A stretch of 22,727 nt of DNA from Actinocrinis sp046724665. Lineage in GTDB: Bacteria > Actinomycetota > Actinomycetes > Streptomycetales > Catenulisporaceae. The notes under the pieces were generated by a model. The model did not search any database and was not told the origin of the DNA. It saw only the letters and a program-made list of their open reading frames with translations. Positions 16,147-22,727 of this stretch are shown here, one piece after another. The translations under genes were made by a program, and so were the position numbers. The first letter of the stretch is position 1. Each line of letters opens with the position of its first letter. The stretch lies in the NCBI GenBank assembly GCA_046724665.1, contig JBKOWZ010000271.1:1-22727 (forward strand), given 5' to 3'.

Positions 16147-17087
16147 CAGCGCGCCCCCGCCCCCGGCCACACCGTCGCCGGATCGACCGCGGCCGGCTGG
16201 CCCTGCGCCTGGTCGGCCGGCTGCGGCGACTTGAGCAGGAACCGGCTGGGCGCCTCCACCTTGGCCAGCCGCCGCAGCCACCAGAAGCCGAGGCCGAACA
16301 GCGAGAGCACCACGGTCAGCACGCCCTCGCCGAGCAGGGTGCCGTACGGCGCCACGAAGCCGCGGTTGAACAGGGCCATACCGAGCACGAAGACCAGCAC
16401 CGAGGCGATGATGATCTGCACCGAGCGGCGGGTTCCGGCGCGCTGCGCGATGACCCGCTGGCGCATGTCCACCTCTTCGCGGGCTGATCTGCCCAGCGCG
16501 GTGAGCACTTCGCGCAGGCCGGGGCCGCGCAGCTTCGAGTTCAGGATCAGCGCCGCGATGACCAGGTCCGCGGACGGGTCGTCCAGGTCGTCCGCGAGCA
16601 GTTGCAGCGCCTCGCCCAGCGGCATCCGGCCGCGCAGCCGGTCGAGCAGCGCCTCGAGGTGCTCGCGCAGCACCGGGTCGGCGCCGCGGGACGAGGCCGG
16701 GATCGCCTGCTCGAGGCCGACCGCGCCGGCGATCGTGTCGCGCAGCGACTCGATCCACATCGCCAGCGCCTCGACCCGGCGCATCGCCAGCTTCTCGGCG
16801 GCGGCGCCGCCGAACAGCCCGTTCCAGAAGTACACCAGCGCCGCCGCGCCGATCCCGAGGATCGGCCACCGGCTGGCCAGGCCGACCAGCAGGCCGATGC
16901 CGAGCGCGATGACCAGGCGCTGGCCGTTGCGGCGCAGCGCCGCCGCGCGGGCGGACTCCCCCGGGTCCTTGGCCTTGGCGGGCCAGCCGACCAGGCCGGC
17001 CGCGATCAGGCCGATGCCGAGGCCGATGACGGCGCCGATCGCGAGTGCGAGTGCGGTGCCCTGGGTGAAAAGGTCGCCGGGATTCAC
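16146..17087 (-). CDS. tadB: TadB inner-membrane platform protein
   Basis: A 313-residue type II secretion F-domain protein, partner of TadC. Helices occur near residues 10-34, 57-93 (a pair), 228-246 and 257-278. The cytoplasmic F domain (about 107-230) has MWIESLRDTIAGAVGLEQAI and LILNSKLRGPGLREVLTALG. A Pro/Ala/Gln-rich tail ends the protein. The start is GTG at 17087, four bases after the tadA stop; the site GGCGG lies inside the end of tadA. It probably transmits TadA ATPase motion to pilin insertion. Confidence 0.9.
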   Translation of the reverse strand: MNPGDLFTQGTALALAIGAVIGLGIGLIAAGLVGWPAKAKDPGESARAAALRRNGQRLVIALGIGLLVGLASRWPILGIGAAALVYFWNGLFGGAAAEKLAMRRVEALAMWIESLRDTIAGAVGLEQAIPASSRGADPVLREHLEALLDRLRGRMPLGEALQLLADDLDDPSADLVIAALILNSKLRGPGLREVLTALGRSAREEVDMRQRVIAQRAGTRRSVQIIIASVLVFVLGMALFNRGFVAPYGTLLGEGVLTVVLSLFGLGFWWLRRLAKVEAPSRFLLKSPQPADQAQGQPAAVDPATVWPGAGAR

Positions 17088-17091
17088 CGCG

Positions 17092-18390
17092 TCACCGCCA
17101 CAGTCCGCTGGGCACGTAGCCGTGCGCGACCAGCTCGTCGAGGCACGCGATCGGCGAGTGCGGCACCGCGCGGCCGTCCAGGCCCGGCGCGAACACCTCC
17201 GACGAGAGCACCCTGCCGTCCACGCCGTTGACCTCGCGCACCGAGGACACGAACCGGCGCAGCGTGCCGCCGCGCACGTAGTCGTTGCGCTTCTCGATGA
17301 AGACCACGAAGTCGATGGCGCCGGCGATGAGCATGTGCGAGGCCTCGATCGGCAGCCGCTCGTTCGCCTGCAACGCGTAGGTCGAGATGCGGTTGAAGAC
17401 CTCGACGGACGAGTTGGCGTGGATCGTGGAGAGCGAGCCGTCGTTGCCCTGCGACATCGCGTTGAGCATGGTGACGATCTCGTCGCCGAGCACCTCGCCG
17501 ACGATGACGCGCGAGGGGTTCATCCGCAGCGAGCGGCGCACCAGCTCGGCCATGGTGATCGCGCCGAGGCCCTCCGAGTTGGGCAGCCGCTCCTCGAAGG
17601 CCACCACGTTCGGATGCAGCTCCGGGAACTGCTCGAGGCCGAGTTCGAGCGCCCGCTCGACGGTGATCAGGCGCTCCTGCGGCGGGATCTCGTTGGCCAT
17701 CGCGCGCAGCAGCGTGGTCTTGCCGGCGTTGGTCGAGCCCGCGATCATCAGGTTCTTGCGGGCGGCCACCGCGGCGGACAGGAAGGAGCCGAGCTCGGGC
17801 ACGAGCGTGCCGTTGCCGACCAGATCGGAGAGGAACACCTTGCCGAGCCGGGCGCGGCGGATCGAGATCGCCGGGCGGCGGGTGACGTCCATCACCGCGG
17901 ACAGCCGCGAGCCGTCCGGCAGCCGCAGGTCCAGCTGCGGGTTCGCCGAGTCGAACGGGCGCGAGGACAGGCCGGAGTACGCGCCGAGGATCTGGATCAG
18001 CTCGACCAGTTCGTCGTCGCTCTCGGCCACCGGCTCGCCCATGACCTCGCGGCCGTCCGCGTAGGACAGGAAGACCCGGTCGCAGCCGTTGACGTCGATG
18101 TTCTCGATCTCCGGGTCGTCGAGCAGCGGCTGGAGCCGGCCGACGCCGAACAGCGCGGCGTGGATGCCGGCGGCCAGCGCCTCCTCCTCCTCGGCGTTCG
18201 GCGGGGCCTGCCCGGCGTTGACCGCGCCGCGCGCGTACTGCTCGAGCACCTGGCCGATCACCGCGCGGGCGTACTGCCGCTCGTCCTCGCCGGTCATCGG
18301 CAGCAGGCCGGAGAGCTGGTCGAGCCGGCGCTGCTCGGCGATCCGGTCGCCGACCTCCTGGCGCAGCCGCTTGACGAGTGCGTGGTCCAT
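17092..18390 (-). CDS. tadA: TadA/CpaF pilus assembly ATPase
   Basis: A 432-residue secretion ATPase of the VirB11/CpaF family that powers Flp pilus assembly at the cytoplasmic membrane face. The N-terminal domain contains the CpaF block DPEIENIDVNGCDRVF (about 92-107). Walker A is GSTNAGKT (about 218-225), a Walker B-like motif is RVIVGEVLGDE (about 294-304), and the His box is STIHAN (about 321-326). The Asp-box region reads TVERALEL, with Arg where many family members have Asp. Length is normal for short actinobacterial CpaF proteins. The ATG at 18390 overlaps the tadZ-like stop by one base (TGATG). TadB follows after four bases. Confidence 0.93.
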   Translation of the reverse strand: MDHALVKRLRQEVGDRIAEQRRLDQLSGLLPMTGEDERQYARAVIGQVLEQYARGAVNAGQAPPNAEEEEALAAGIHAALFGVGRLQPLLDDPEIENIDVNGCDRVFLSYADGREVMGEPVAESDDELVELIQILGAYSGLSSRPFDSANPQLDLRLPDGSRLSAVMDVTRRPAISIRRARLGKVFLSDLVGNGTLVPELGSFLSAAVAARKNLMIAGSTNAGKTTLLRAMANEIPPQERLITVERALELGLEQFPELHPNVVAFEERLPNSEGLGAITMAELVRRSLRMNPSRVIVGEVLGDEIVTMLNAMSQGNDGSLSTIHANSSVEVFNRISTYALQANERLPIEASHMLIAGAIDFVVFIEKRNDYVRGGTLRRFVSSVREVNGVDGRVLSSEVFAPGLDGRAVPHSPIACLDELVAHGYVPSGLWR

Positions 18391-19289
18391 CAGGCACCCA
18401 CCGCCGGTCCGGGCTGCGCCGGCCGTGCCGGGTGCACCGGCTGCGCCGGGTAGGGCGCCTGCGCCGGCGGTGCGGGCGGCGCGGGCTGGCCGACGCGGCT
18501 AAGGCCGTACCGCCGGGTGACCGACTGCGCCACGTCCCGCGCCGAGCGGATCAGCAGCGACTTGTCCACCCGGGCCCGCGCCCAGCCGTTGAGCGCCGAG
18601 GCGCCCTCCGCGTCGTGCGCGATGACGCCGAGCACCTCGCCGCCGCCCGCAGTCACCGCGAGCAGCTCGCCGACCTGGCCGGCCACCCGGCGAGCGTCCT
18701 TCGGCGGGGCGATCAGCACGACGCCGATCGGCGGCCGCGCCAGCGAGGCAGTCGAGCCCTGATTGCCGTGCAGCCGGCTCGCCAGGCCGTTGACGCGGTC
18801 GCGCACGTGCGCCACCTGCTCGGCGTCGGCGCGGGCGATCAGCAGCACCAGCGCGGCGTACGGCATCAGCTCAAGCGCCGGCGAGTCGGGGCCGACCCGT
18901 CCGCAGTCCGCGATGACGTCGGCGCCGTACGGGATCGAGGCGTAGTGGTCGAAGACGCGGCCCAGCTGCGGCCAGTGCCCGGAGACCGCCGCGGCCTGTT
19001 CGGCGGTGCCCAGGCCCACCACGACCTCGAGCCCGCCGGTGATCCGCTGGACGTGCTCGGGCAGGCTGCGCGCCTCGAAGCCGCGGCGCGCCGCGATGGC
19101 GATCGAGAGCATGCCGCGGTTCGGGTCGAGCGGGCCGCCGTGGTCCGCGACCATCCGGTAGACCAGGTCGCCGCCGTGCGGATCGCACTCGGCGACCAGC
19201 GCGCGGCGCGGCCAGGAGGCGGCCAGGGCCACAGCGGTGGTGGTGACCCCGGGCGAGCCCTTGTCTGCCGCGACGACGATCAGCGCCAT
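18390..19289 (-). CDS. TadZ/CpaE-like MinD-fold protein with a degenerate P-loop
   Basis: A 299-residue protein of the ParA/MinD superfamily; TadZ/CpaE members place the pilus machine in the cell. It begins with a beta strand and a P-loop-like stretch, K10-GSPGVTTT. The lysine normally found in the GK(T/S) part is replaced by Val, so ATP hydrolysis is doubtful. The next segment, LVAECDPHGGDL, resembles the MinD switch region with its Asp. A Pro/Ala-rich tail (from about residue 268) ends the protein. The ATG at 19289 is used because the family fold starts there and the cpaB-like stop lies 11 bases upstream; longer in-frame reading shadows cpaB. Degenerate Walker motifs are known in TadZ proteins, so this fits the assignment. 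Confidence 0.85.
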   Translation of the reverse strand: MALIVVAADKGSPGVTTTAVALAASWPRRALVAECDPHGGDLVYRMVADHGGPLDPNRGMLSIAIAARRGFEARSLPEHVQRITGGLEVVVGLGTAEQAAAVSGHWPQLGRVFDHYASIPYGADVIADCGRVGPDSPALELMPYAALVLLIARADAEQVAHVRDRVNGLASRLHGNQGSTASLARPPIGVVLIAPPKDARRVAGQVGELLAVTAGGGEVLGVIAHDAEGASALNGWARARVDKSLLIRSARDVAQSVTRRYGLSRVGQPAPPAPPAQAPYPAQPVHPARPAQPGPAVGA

Positions 19290-19300
19290 GATGTGCCCGG

Positions 19301-20050
19301 CTACTGGGTGTGCTTGTCGAAGGCGAGTACCAGGTTGCTGCCGGAGGCCGCCTGGACGATGGCGCTCGCGTCCTGCTGGTTGAGCACCAGCGAGACGTCG
19401 ATGTCGCCGCTCGTGCCGCCGGCTCCGACGTCGAACACGCGCACGCCCGCCAGGATCGGCGTCGGGGTGAAGCCGCCGTTCATGTACTGCTGCGCGGTGG
19501 CGGCGTCGTTCTTGTTCGACACGTAGTAGGCGCTGACGGTGTCGCCGGCCTGGATGCCGAGCGGGTACTGGCCGTCCTTGAGCGAGAAGCCGACCACCTC
19601 CTGGCCGGCCGCCATCGGCGCCGCGGTGGTGAGCATCGGCCCGACCAGCAGCGTGCCGGGCTCCAGGTCGGCGCGCGCGGTGTAGCCGTGCAGCGCGCCC
19701 GCCTGGGCCTGCGCCCACGTCACATAGCTGATGTTCGAGTCCACGGCGACCATCACCTGGCCGATCTCGTCCGCGGTGATCGCCTGGCCCTGCGGCACCC
19801 GCTTGACGATCTCCACCACGGCGACCCGGTTCTTCGCCTGCTGCTGGAGGTAGACCGAGGCCAGCGCGCCGAGCAGCACCAGCAGCAGCCCGAGCGCGGC
19901 GAGCGCGGGCTTGCGGTCCCGCGGCGGCGAGGGCAGGCGCACGTTCGCCGGGGGCGGCGCGGCGGGGCCGGGACGGGCGGTCACGGTCGAAGCAGAAGGC
20001 TTCCACCCACCCGCGTTCGGCGGTACGCCGTTGTCGTTGCTGGTCGTCAC
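19301..20050 (-). CDS. CpaB/RcpC-like SAF-domain pilus protein
   Basis: A 249-residue membrane-anchored protein. A Pro-rich cytoplasmic N-terminus (1-48) is followed by one helix (about 49-68) and an SAF domain (about 77-140, with IVKRVPQGQAITADEI and DLEPGTLLV). The rest is the extracytoplasmic part typical of CpaB/RcpC. In Gram-negative bacteria this protein contacts the secretin; Gram-positive Tad systems keep it without a secretin, so it may work in the cell wall. The start is GTG at 20050 with only a G-rich stretch upstream. It is the first gene of the minus-strand Tad operon. An alternative label is general SAF-domain protein. Confidence 0.85.
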   Translation of the reverse strand: MTTSNDNGVPPNAGGWKPSASTVTARPGPAAPPPANVRLPSPPRDRKPALAALGLLLVLLGALASVYLQQQAKNRVAVVEIVKRVPQGQAITADEIGQVMVAVDSNISYVTWAQAQAGALHGYTARADLEPGTLLVGPMLTTAAPMAAGQEVVGFSLKDGQYPLGIQAGDTVSAYYVSNKNDAATAQQYMNGGFTPTPILAGVRVFDVGAGGTSGDIDVSLVLNQQDASAIVQAASGSNLVLAFDKHTQ

Positions 20051-20389
20051 GGTGTTCAGGCCCCCCGGCCACTCGGATCGTAAGGGTCGTGTGGTGCATA
20101 CCGGCCCGGATCGGATGCTGATAGTACTCGTGTGGTGACGGTGAAGAACAGACCCCTCGGGTCGAGTTCCGACAACGTTTTTCCTGCTCTCGGTGCCGCC
20201 GCCGGATTTCCGCGGTCCGGTCGAGAAAGATTCGGTTAAATCCGCCTTCTGCGACTACCCGCAGATTACCCCGCCGGGTACTATCCGTAGCCGAGTTGTC
20301 AACATCGTGCCACTGGCCCGGCGTCGGGACCGGGTCGGCGTCATGATGAGAGCGCCCGTGTTCCGTCCGGCCGACCTCGAAGAGCCCCG
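20051..20389. promoter_or_regulatory. Divergent control region between the Tad operon and the lipoprotein gene
   Basis: This 339-base gap must carry promoters for both directions. It is locally less GC-rich around 20170-20300. On the minus strand a perfect -35-like TTGACA lies at 20297-20302, but no good -10 follows at the right spacing. TACTAT-like sequence near 20120 (minus strand) is another weak candidate. A 16-codon reading frame on the plus strand (20343-20393) ends in the lipoprotein start. I cannot fix either promoter with confidence. Confidence 0.45.
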
Positions 20390-20393
20390 ATGA
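20343..20393 (+). CDS. Possible 16-codon leader ORF coupled to the lipoprotein gene
   Basis: Two consecutive ATG codons open a frame reading MMRAPVFRPADLEEPR, whose TGA overlaps the lipoprotein ATG as ATGA. The position suggests a leader peptide that could couple translation, but no clear ribosome site precedes it and such short frames arise by chance in this composition. The lipoprotein has its own GAAGAG ribosome site. Confidence 0.25.
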   Translation: MMRAPVFRPADLEEPR

Positions 20394-21022
20394 ACCGTCG
20401 CACGCCGCAGTCCCTCCTCGCCGCGGGCGCCGCGCTCTGCCTCGCCGCCTCACTGGCCGGCTGCGGGGGCGCGGCCTCGCAGCCTCCTGCGGCGCTGCCC
20501 GGGAGCGGGGCGCAGCACACCGCCGCGACCGGAACGAAGGCCACGCCGGGCGGCGCGCAGATCCCGGCCGACTACGCCGTGGACGTCGAGATCGTGCCGA
20601 CCGGGGACGCGACCAAGGACGCGCTGATCGGCCGTACCCGCGACATGTTGCTGGCCTACGAGCAGGCGGTCTCCCGCAACGCGCCGAGGGACGGCCTGTA
20701 TCAGAGCCTGACCACGTCGTTCGCACGCGGGAATCTCTTCTCAATGATCGACGCCTTCGCGCAGGCGGGCGAGCGCCCGACCGGCACGGTGCGCTTCTAC
20801 CGGTTCAACGTGCGCTTCACCGGGAAGGTGGCTGACGTGTTCTTCTGTCAGGACACGTCGAAGGTGGTGCCGGTCAGCTTCAAGACCGGTCAGAAGACGG
20901 GGGCGGCCGCGACCGGCACGGCGGCCTTCTCGTGGTGGGACACCGCCTTCGAGAAGGACTCCGGCGGGGCGTGGGCCATCGTGTACGCATCGGCTCTGGT
21001 GGGGAGGCAATCGTGCATGTGA
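20390..21022 (+). CDS. Lipoprotein of unknown function beside the Tad locus
   Basis: A 210-residue predicted lipoprotein. A basic start (MNRR), a hydrophobic core and the lipobox LAGC (Cys25) indicate a type II signal peptide; a Pro/Ala/Thr/Gly linker follows to about residue 58. The remaining domain (about 60-210) has a helix with MLLAYEQAVS and strands such as RFYRFNVRFTGKVADVFFCQD and WAIVYASALVG. The pattern is reminiscent of NTF2-like extracytoplasmic domains, but I do not recognise the family. Two cysteines (about 154 and 209) could pair. ATG 20390 has GAAGAG six bases upstream. The gene overlaps the start of the next secreted protein by 10 bases, so the two are probably made together and linked to the pilus. 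Confidence 0.8.
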   Translation: MNRRTPQSLLAAGAALCLAASLAGCGGAASQPPAALPGSGAQHTAATGTKATPGGAQIPADYAVDVEIVPTGDATKDALIGRTRDMLLAYEQAVSRNAPRDGLYQSLTTSFARGNLFSMIDAFAQAGERPTGTVRFYRFNVRFTGKVADVFFCQDTSKVVPVSFKTGQKTGAAATGTAAFSWWDTAFEKDSGGAWAIVYASALVGRQSCM

Positions 21023-22071
21023 CCAAGCCCTCGAAGGCTCGCGCGACCAGATGGGTGGCCGTGGCCTGCGCGGCTCTGTCCGCCGGGCTCAGCCTGACCG
21101 GCGCTACGGGTCCGGTAGCCCGGGCGGGGTCCGGCGGTGGCGGCGGCTTCTGGATCGCCACGCACATCGCGCTGAGCGGCGACGTGTACCAGGGCGGCGG
21201 CTCGCCGTACTCGCCGTCCGGCTGGACGCCGCCGAAGTGCTGGCTCGAGCTGAACACGGGCTACGGCGTCAGCCCGGCGTACACGCCCGACGGATTCGCG
21301 GCCTACATGGCGCAGGTCTACGCGTTCTACGACAACGCGCTTGAGCCCGAGATCAAGAACGCGTTCGAGCAGCTCTACTACTACGGCCACGGCGTGGACA
21401 GCGGCGTGGGCCTCACCCGTCCGCCCTACAACGAGGGACTGAGCGGCGGCAAGTGGTACGCGATCGCCTGCACACCCGACGCGGGTTACGGCGACTACGT
21501 GGCCGTCCAGTCGGCGATGGGCGTTGCCAACCAGTACGAGGAATGGTTCTGGATCGCCAACGGCGCACCGCCGCGCGGCGTCCCGGTCATGGATCCGAAC
21601 CTGCTGGCCGAGTACGCCGCGGCCAACACGCGGGTCACCCCCGGCTGGCCGGTCTTCAACCCGCGGCGCAACGCGATGCAGACGGTGAACCTGGCCACGT
21701 TGATCACCAACGGGGCCGGCGCGAACGGCTACCGCAGGTACGCCGCCACCGCGACGCTGCCCTCCACCGGCCAGAGCAGCACCGTCTACGCCACGCCGGC
21801 CTCGGTCACCTTCACCGCCAGCGGCCCGATGTCGCCGTCCTCGGTGACCTGCCACTTCAACGCCGACGGCAGCCTCAAGCCCGGCTGCAAGCTCACCTTC
21901 CTCAAGTCCACCGCCAGCGGCTACACGATCCGCGAGAGCAGCATGTGGAACGTGACCTGGAACGGCGACCCGGTGACCGGCGAGCCCGGCTGGACCCGGC
22001 AGATCGGCCCGGTCACCCAGACGTACAACCCGGTGCTGGTCCAGGAGATCCAGACCGTCGTCGGCCACTAG
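21013..22071 (+). CDS. Secreted protein of unknown function beside the Tad locus
   Basis: A 352-residue protein with a Sec-type signal peptide (basic N-terminus, hydrophobic core about 13-30, cleavage site ARA-G near 38). The mature part is rich in Tyr, Trp, Gly and Pro, with aromatic segments such as AFEQLYYYGHG and EEWFWIANGAPP, and four cysteines (PPKCW, AIACT, VTCHF, PGCKL) that may form two disulfides. The C-terminal third looks like a beta-rich domain with Thr/Ser-rich strands. I recognise no family. The GTG at 21013 is preferred because GGGGAGG lies five bases upstream; it overlaps the lipoprotein gene's end. Neither an anchor nor a sortase motif is visible, so the protein is probably released or held by partners. 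Its place suggests a pilus-related role. Confidence 0.8.
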   Translation: MHVTKPSKARATRWVAVACAALSAGLSLTGATGPVARAGSGGGGGFWIATHIALSGDVYQGGGSPYSPSGWTPPKCWLELNTGYGVSPAYTPDGFAAYMAQVYAFYDNALEPEIKNAFEQLYYYGHGVDSGVGLTRPPYNEGLSGGKWYAIACTPDAGYGDYVAVQSAMGVANQYEEWFWIANGAPPRGVPVMDPNLLAEYAAANTRVTPGWPVFNPRRNAMQTVNLATLITNGAGANGYRRYAATATLPSTGQSSTVYATPASVTFTASGPMSPSSVTCHFNADGSLKPGCKLTFLKSTASGYTIRESSMWNVTWNGDPVTGEPGWTRQIGPVTQTYNPVLVQEIQTVVGH

Positions 22072-22088
22072 GCGTGCATCGACCTGTT

Positions 22089-22108
22089 AGCAGGATCCTG
22101 ATCCTGCT
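22089..22108. terminator. Hairpin terminator between convergent genes
   Basis: AGCAGGAT (22089-22096) and ATCCTGCT (22101-22108) form a perfect 8-bp stem with a 4-base loop. It lies between the secreted protein stop (22071) and the prepilin peptidase stop (22118), where a bidirectional terminator is expected. No T-run follows on either strand, as is common in high-GC actinobacteria. A second complementary segment (22132-22142) could compete for pairing. Confidence 0.65.
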
Positions 22109-22117
22109 CGGCCCGGC

Positions 22118-22636
22118 TCACACGAGCAGGTCGAGCAGGATCGCGACCCAGGCGCCGAACAGCAGGTAGGGCCCGTACGCGATCTCCATGTGCCGCCAGG
22201 TCAGGCGCCGCGCGCTGCGCGTGGCGACCACGATGAGCGACACCAGCGCGGCGCTGAAGGTGCCGAGCAGCACCCCCGCGTACACCGTCGGCAGTCCGAG
22301 CCAGCCGAGGTAGAGCCCGATGACGCCGGCCAGCTTCACGTCGCCGTACCCCATCGGGCCGAACATGGCGAGCAGGTAGAAGAGCCCGAACAACACCGCC
22401 GCCGCCGCGAGCGCCGCGACGAGGTGGCGCACGCCGTACGCGTCGTGCAGCACCGCCGCGATCAGGCCGAAACCGGCGAGGCCGACGCCGTAGAGCGGGA
22501 AGACGATCCGGTTCGGCAGCAGCTTGCTGCGCGCGTCGATCACCGCGAGGGCGACGCTGCCGAGGGCGAAGAACGCGTATACCAGGACATTGATCGCCGC
22601 GGCGAAACCGGTGAGCCCGAGGTTCCCGTCCGTCAT
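22118..22636 (-). CDS. A24 family prepilin peptidase (TadV/CpaA-like)
   Basis: A 172-residue polytopic membrane aspartic protease that cleaves Flp and TadE leaders after Gly. About six helices are visible. The two catalytic aspartates are Asp34 in VIDARSKLLPNRI and Asp99 in the GxGD-type motif MGYGDVKLAG. The N-terminal methylase domain with CxxC pairs found in PilD-type enzymes is absent, as in other TadV/CpaA proteins. The ATG at 22636 is preceded at seven bases by TAGAGT, a good actinobacterial -10, with no ribosome site, so the mRNA may be leaderless. It is convergent with the secreted-protein gene and separate from the main operon, but its substrates are encoded at 13998-15210. Confidence 0.92.
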   Translation of the reverse strand: MTDGNLGLTGFAAAINVLVYAFFALGSVALAVIDARSKLLPNRIVFPLYGVGLAGFGLIAAVLHDAYGVRHLVAALAAAAVLFGLFYLLAMFGPMGYGDVKLAGVIGLYLGWLGLPTVYAGVLLGTFSAALVSLIVVATRSARRLTWRHMEIAYGPYLLFGAWVAILLDLLV

Positions 22637-22660
22637 CCCGGTGACTCTAGTGCCTCGGCA
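22637..22660 (-). promoter_or_regulatory. Candidate leaderless promoter of the prepilin peptidase
   Basis: The minus strand reads TAGAGT (complement of 22644-22649), matching TANNNT, and seven bases later comes the ATG. This is the spacing expected when transcription starts at the A of ATG. The -35 region would fall inside the right arm of the adjacent perfect hairpin (22661-22702). Confidence 0.45.
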
Positions 22661-22702
22661 GCTCTTCGGGACGCTGCCGGAGGTGGCAGCGTCCCGAAGA
22701 GC
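22661..22702. terminator. Perfect 18-bp inverted repeat (terminator or operator)
   Basis: GCTCTTCGGGACGCTGCC at 22661-22678 and its exact complement at 22685-22702 enclose a 6-base loop. A hairpin this strong is most simply the rho-independent-type terminator of a gene to the right or of both strands. It also overlaps the -35 zone of the prepilin peptidase promoter, so an operator role is possible. Confidence 0.7.
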
Positions 22703-22727
22703 GTCACAGGTGAACGGGGAGTTACGC

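Noticed and set aside
17084..18397. 437-codon minus-strand frame nearly coincident with tadA
   Set aside because: It is a different frame of the same DNA; the tadA frame carries all ATPase motifs, this one is Arg/Pro/Ala-rich noise.
15793..18453. 886-codon plus-strand open frame opposite tadA, tadB and tadC
   Set aside because: It is antisense to three well-supported Tad genes; the predicted protein is Arg/Ala/Gly-rich without any recognisable domain.

Overview
The window reads as chromosomal DNA of a high-GC, differentiating actinomycete (Streptomyces, Catenulispora or Frankia type). Supporting signs are very GC-rich third positions, GTG starts, TGATG/ATGA gene overlaps, an actinobacterial-type Tad pilus operon, a LysM-BTAD membrane regulator, a DUF6458 mini-protein, and comEA-comEC lying near a degV gene. 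I cannot assign a genus. No rRNA, tRNA, CRISPR array, insertion sequence or phage gene is visible.

Left part (1-8060, all genes on the minus strand). Reading from the right, a DrrA/DrrB-type ABC exporter (8060-6170) sits under a promoter that lies wholly inside a long dyad. Next comes a competence-type DNA-uptake set, comEA (6020-5232) followed by a comEC that is split into two ATGA-overlapping genes: a membrane channel part (5235-3628) and a metallo-beta-lactamase nuclease-like part (3631-2447). An oligopeptidase B with an unusual 89-residue Thr/Asp/Pro tail follows (2427-61), and the first codons of a further gene run off the left edge. Two perfect DnaA-box nonamers lie just upstream of comEA.

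Middle (8061-9911). A 595-base gene-free stretch holds the ABC promoter/operator and about 400 bases of degenerate 17-21 bp tandem repeats. Then come a DUF6458 two-helix membrane protein and a DegV fatty-acid-binding protein.

Right part (9938-22727). An apparently complete Tad/Flp pilus locus runs on the minus strand: cpaB-like (SAF), tadZ-like, tadA, tadB, tadC, flp pilin, two tadE, a tadG-like gene, and a 1190-residue four-helix LysM/BTAD protein. The genes overlap or nearly touch, with degV possibly the last cistron. Divergent from it are a lipoprotein and a secreted protein of unknown function, followed by a convergent A24 prepilin peptidase that would mature the pilin and the TadE pseudopilins. 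TadA should power assembly on the TadB/TadC platform, TadZ position it and CpaB act outside the membrane. The LysM/BTAD protein has a topology that could connect the cell wall to a cytoplasmic output domain. The most unusual items are the split comEC, the membrane-tethered BTAD protein, the repeat array, the DnaA boxes, the pilin with a C-terminal two-cysteine loop, and the unknown lipoprotein/secreted pair.
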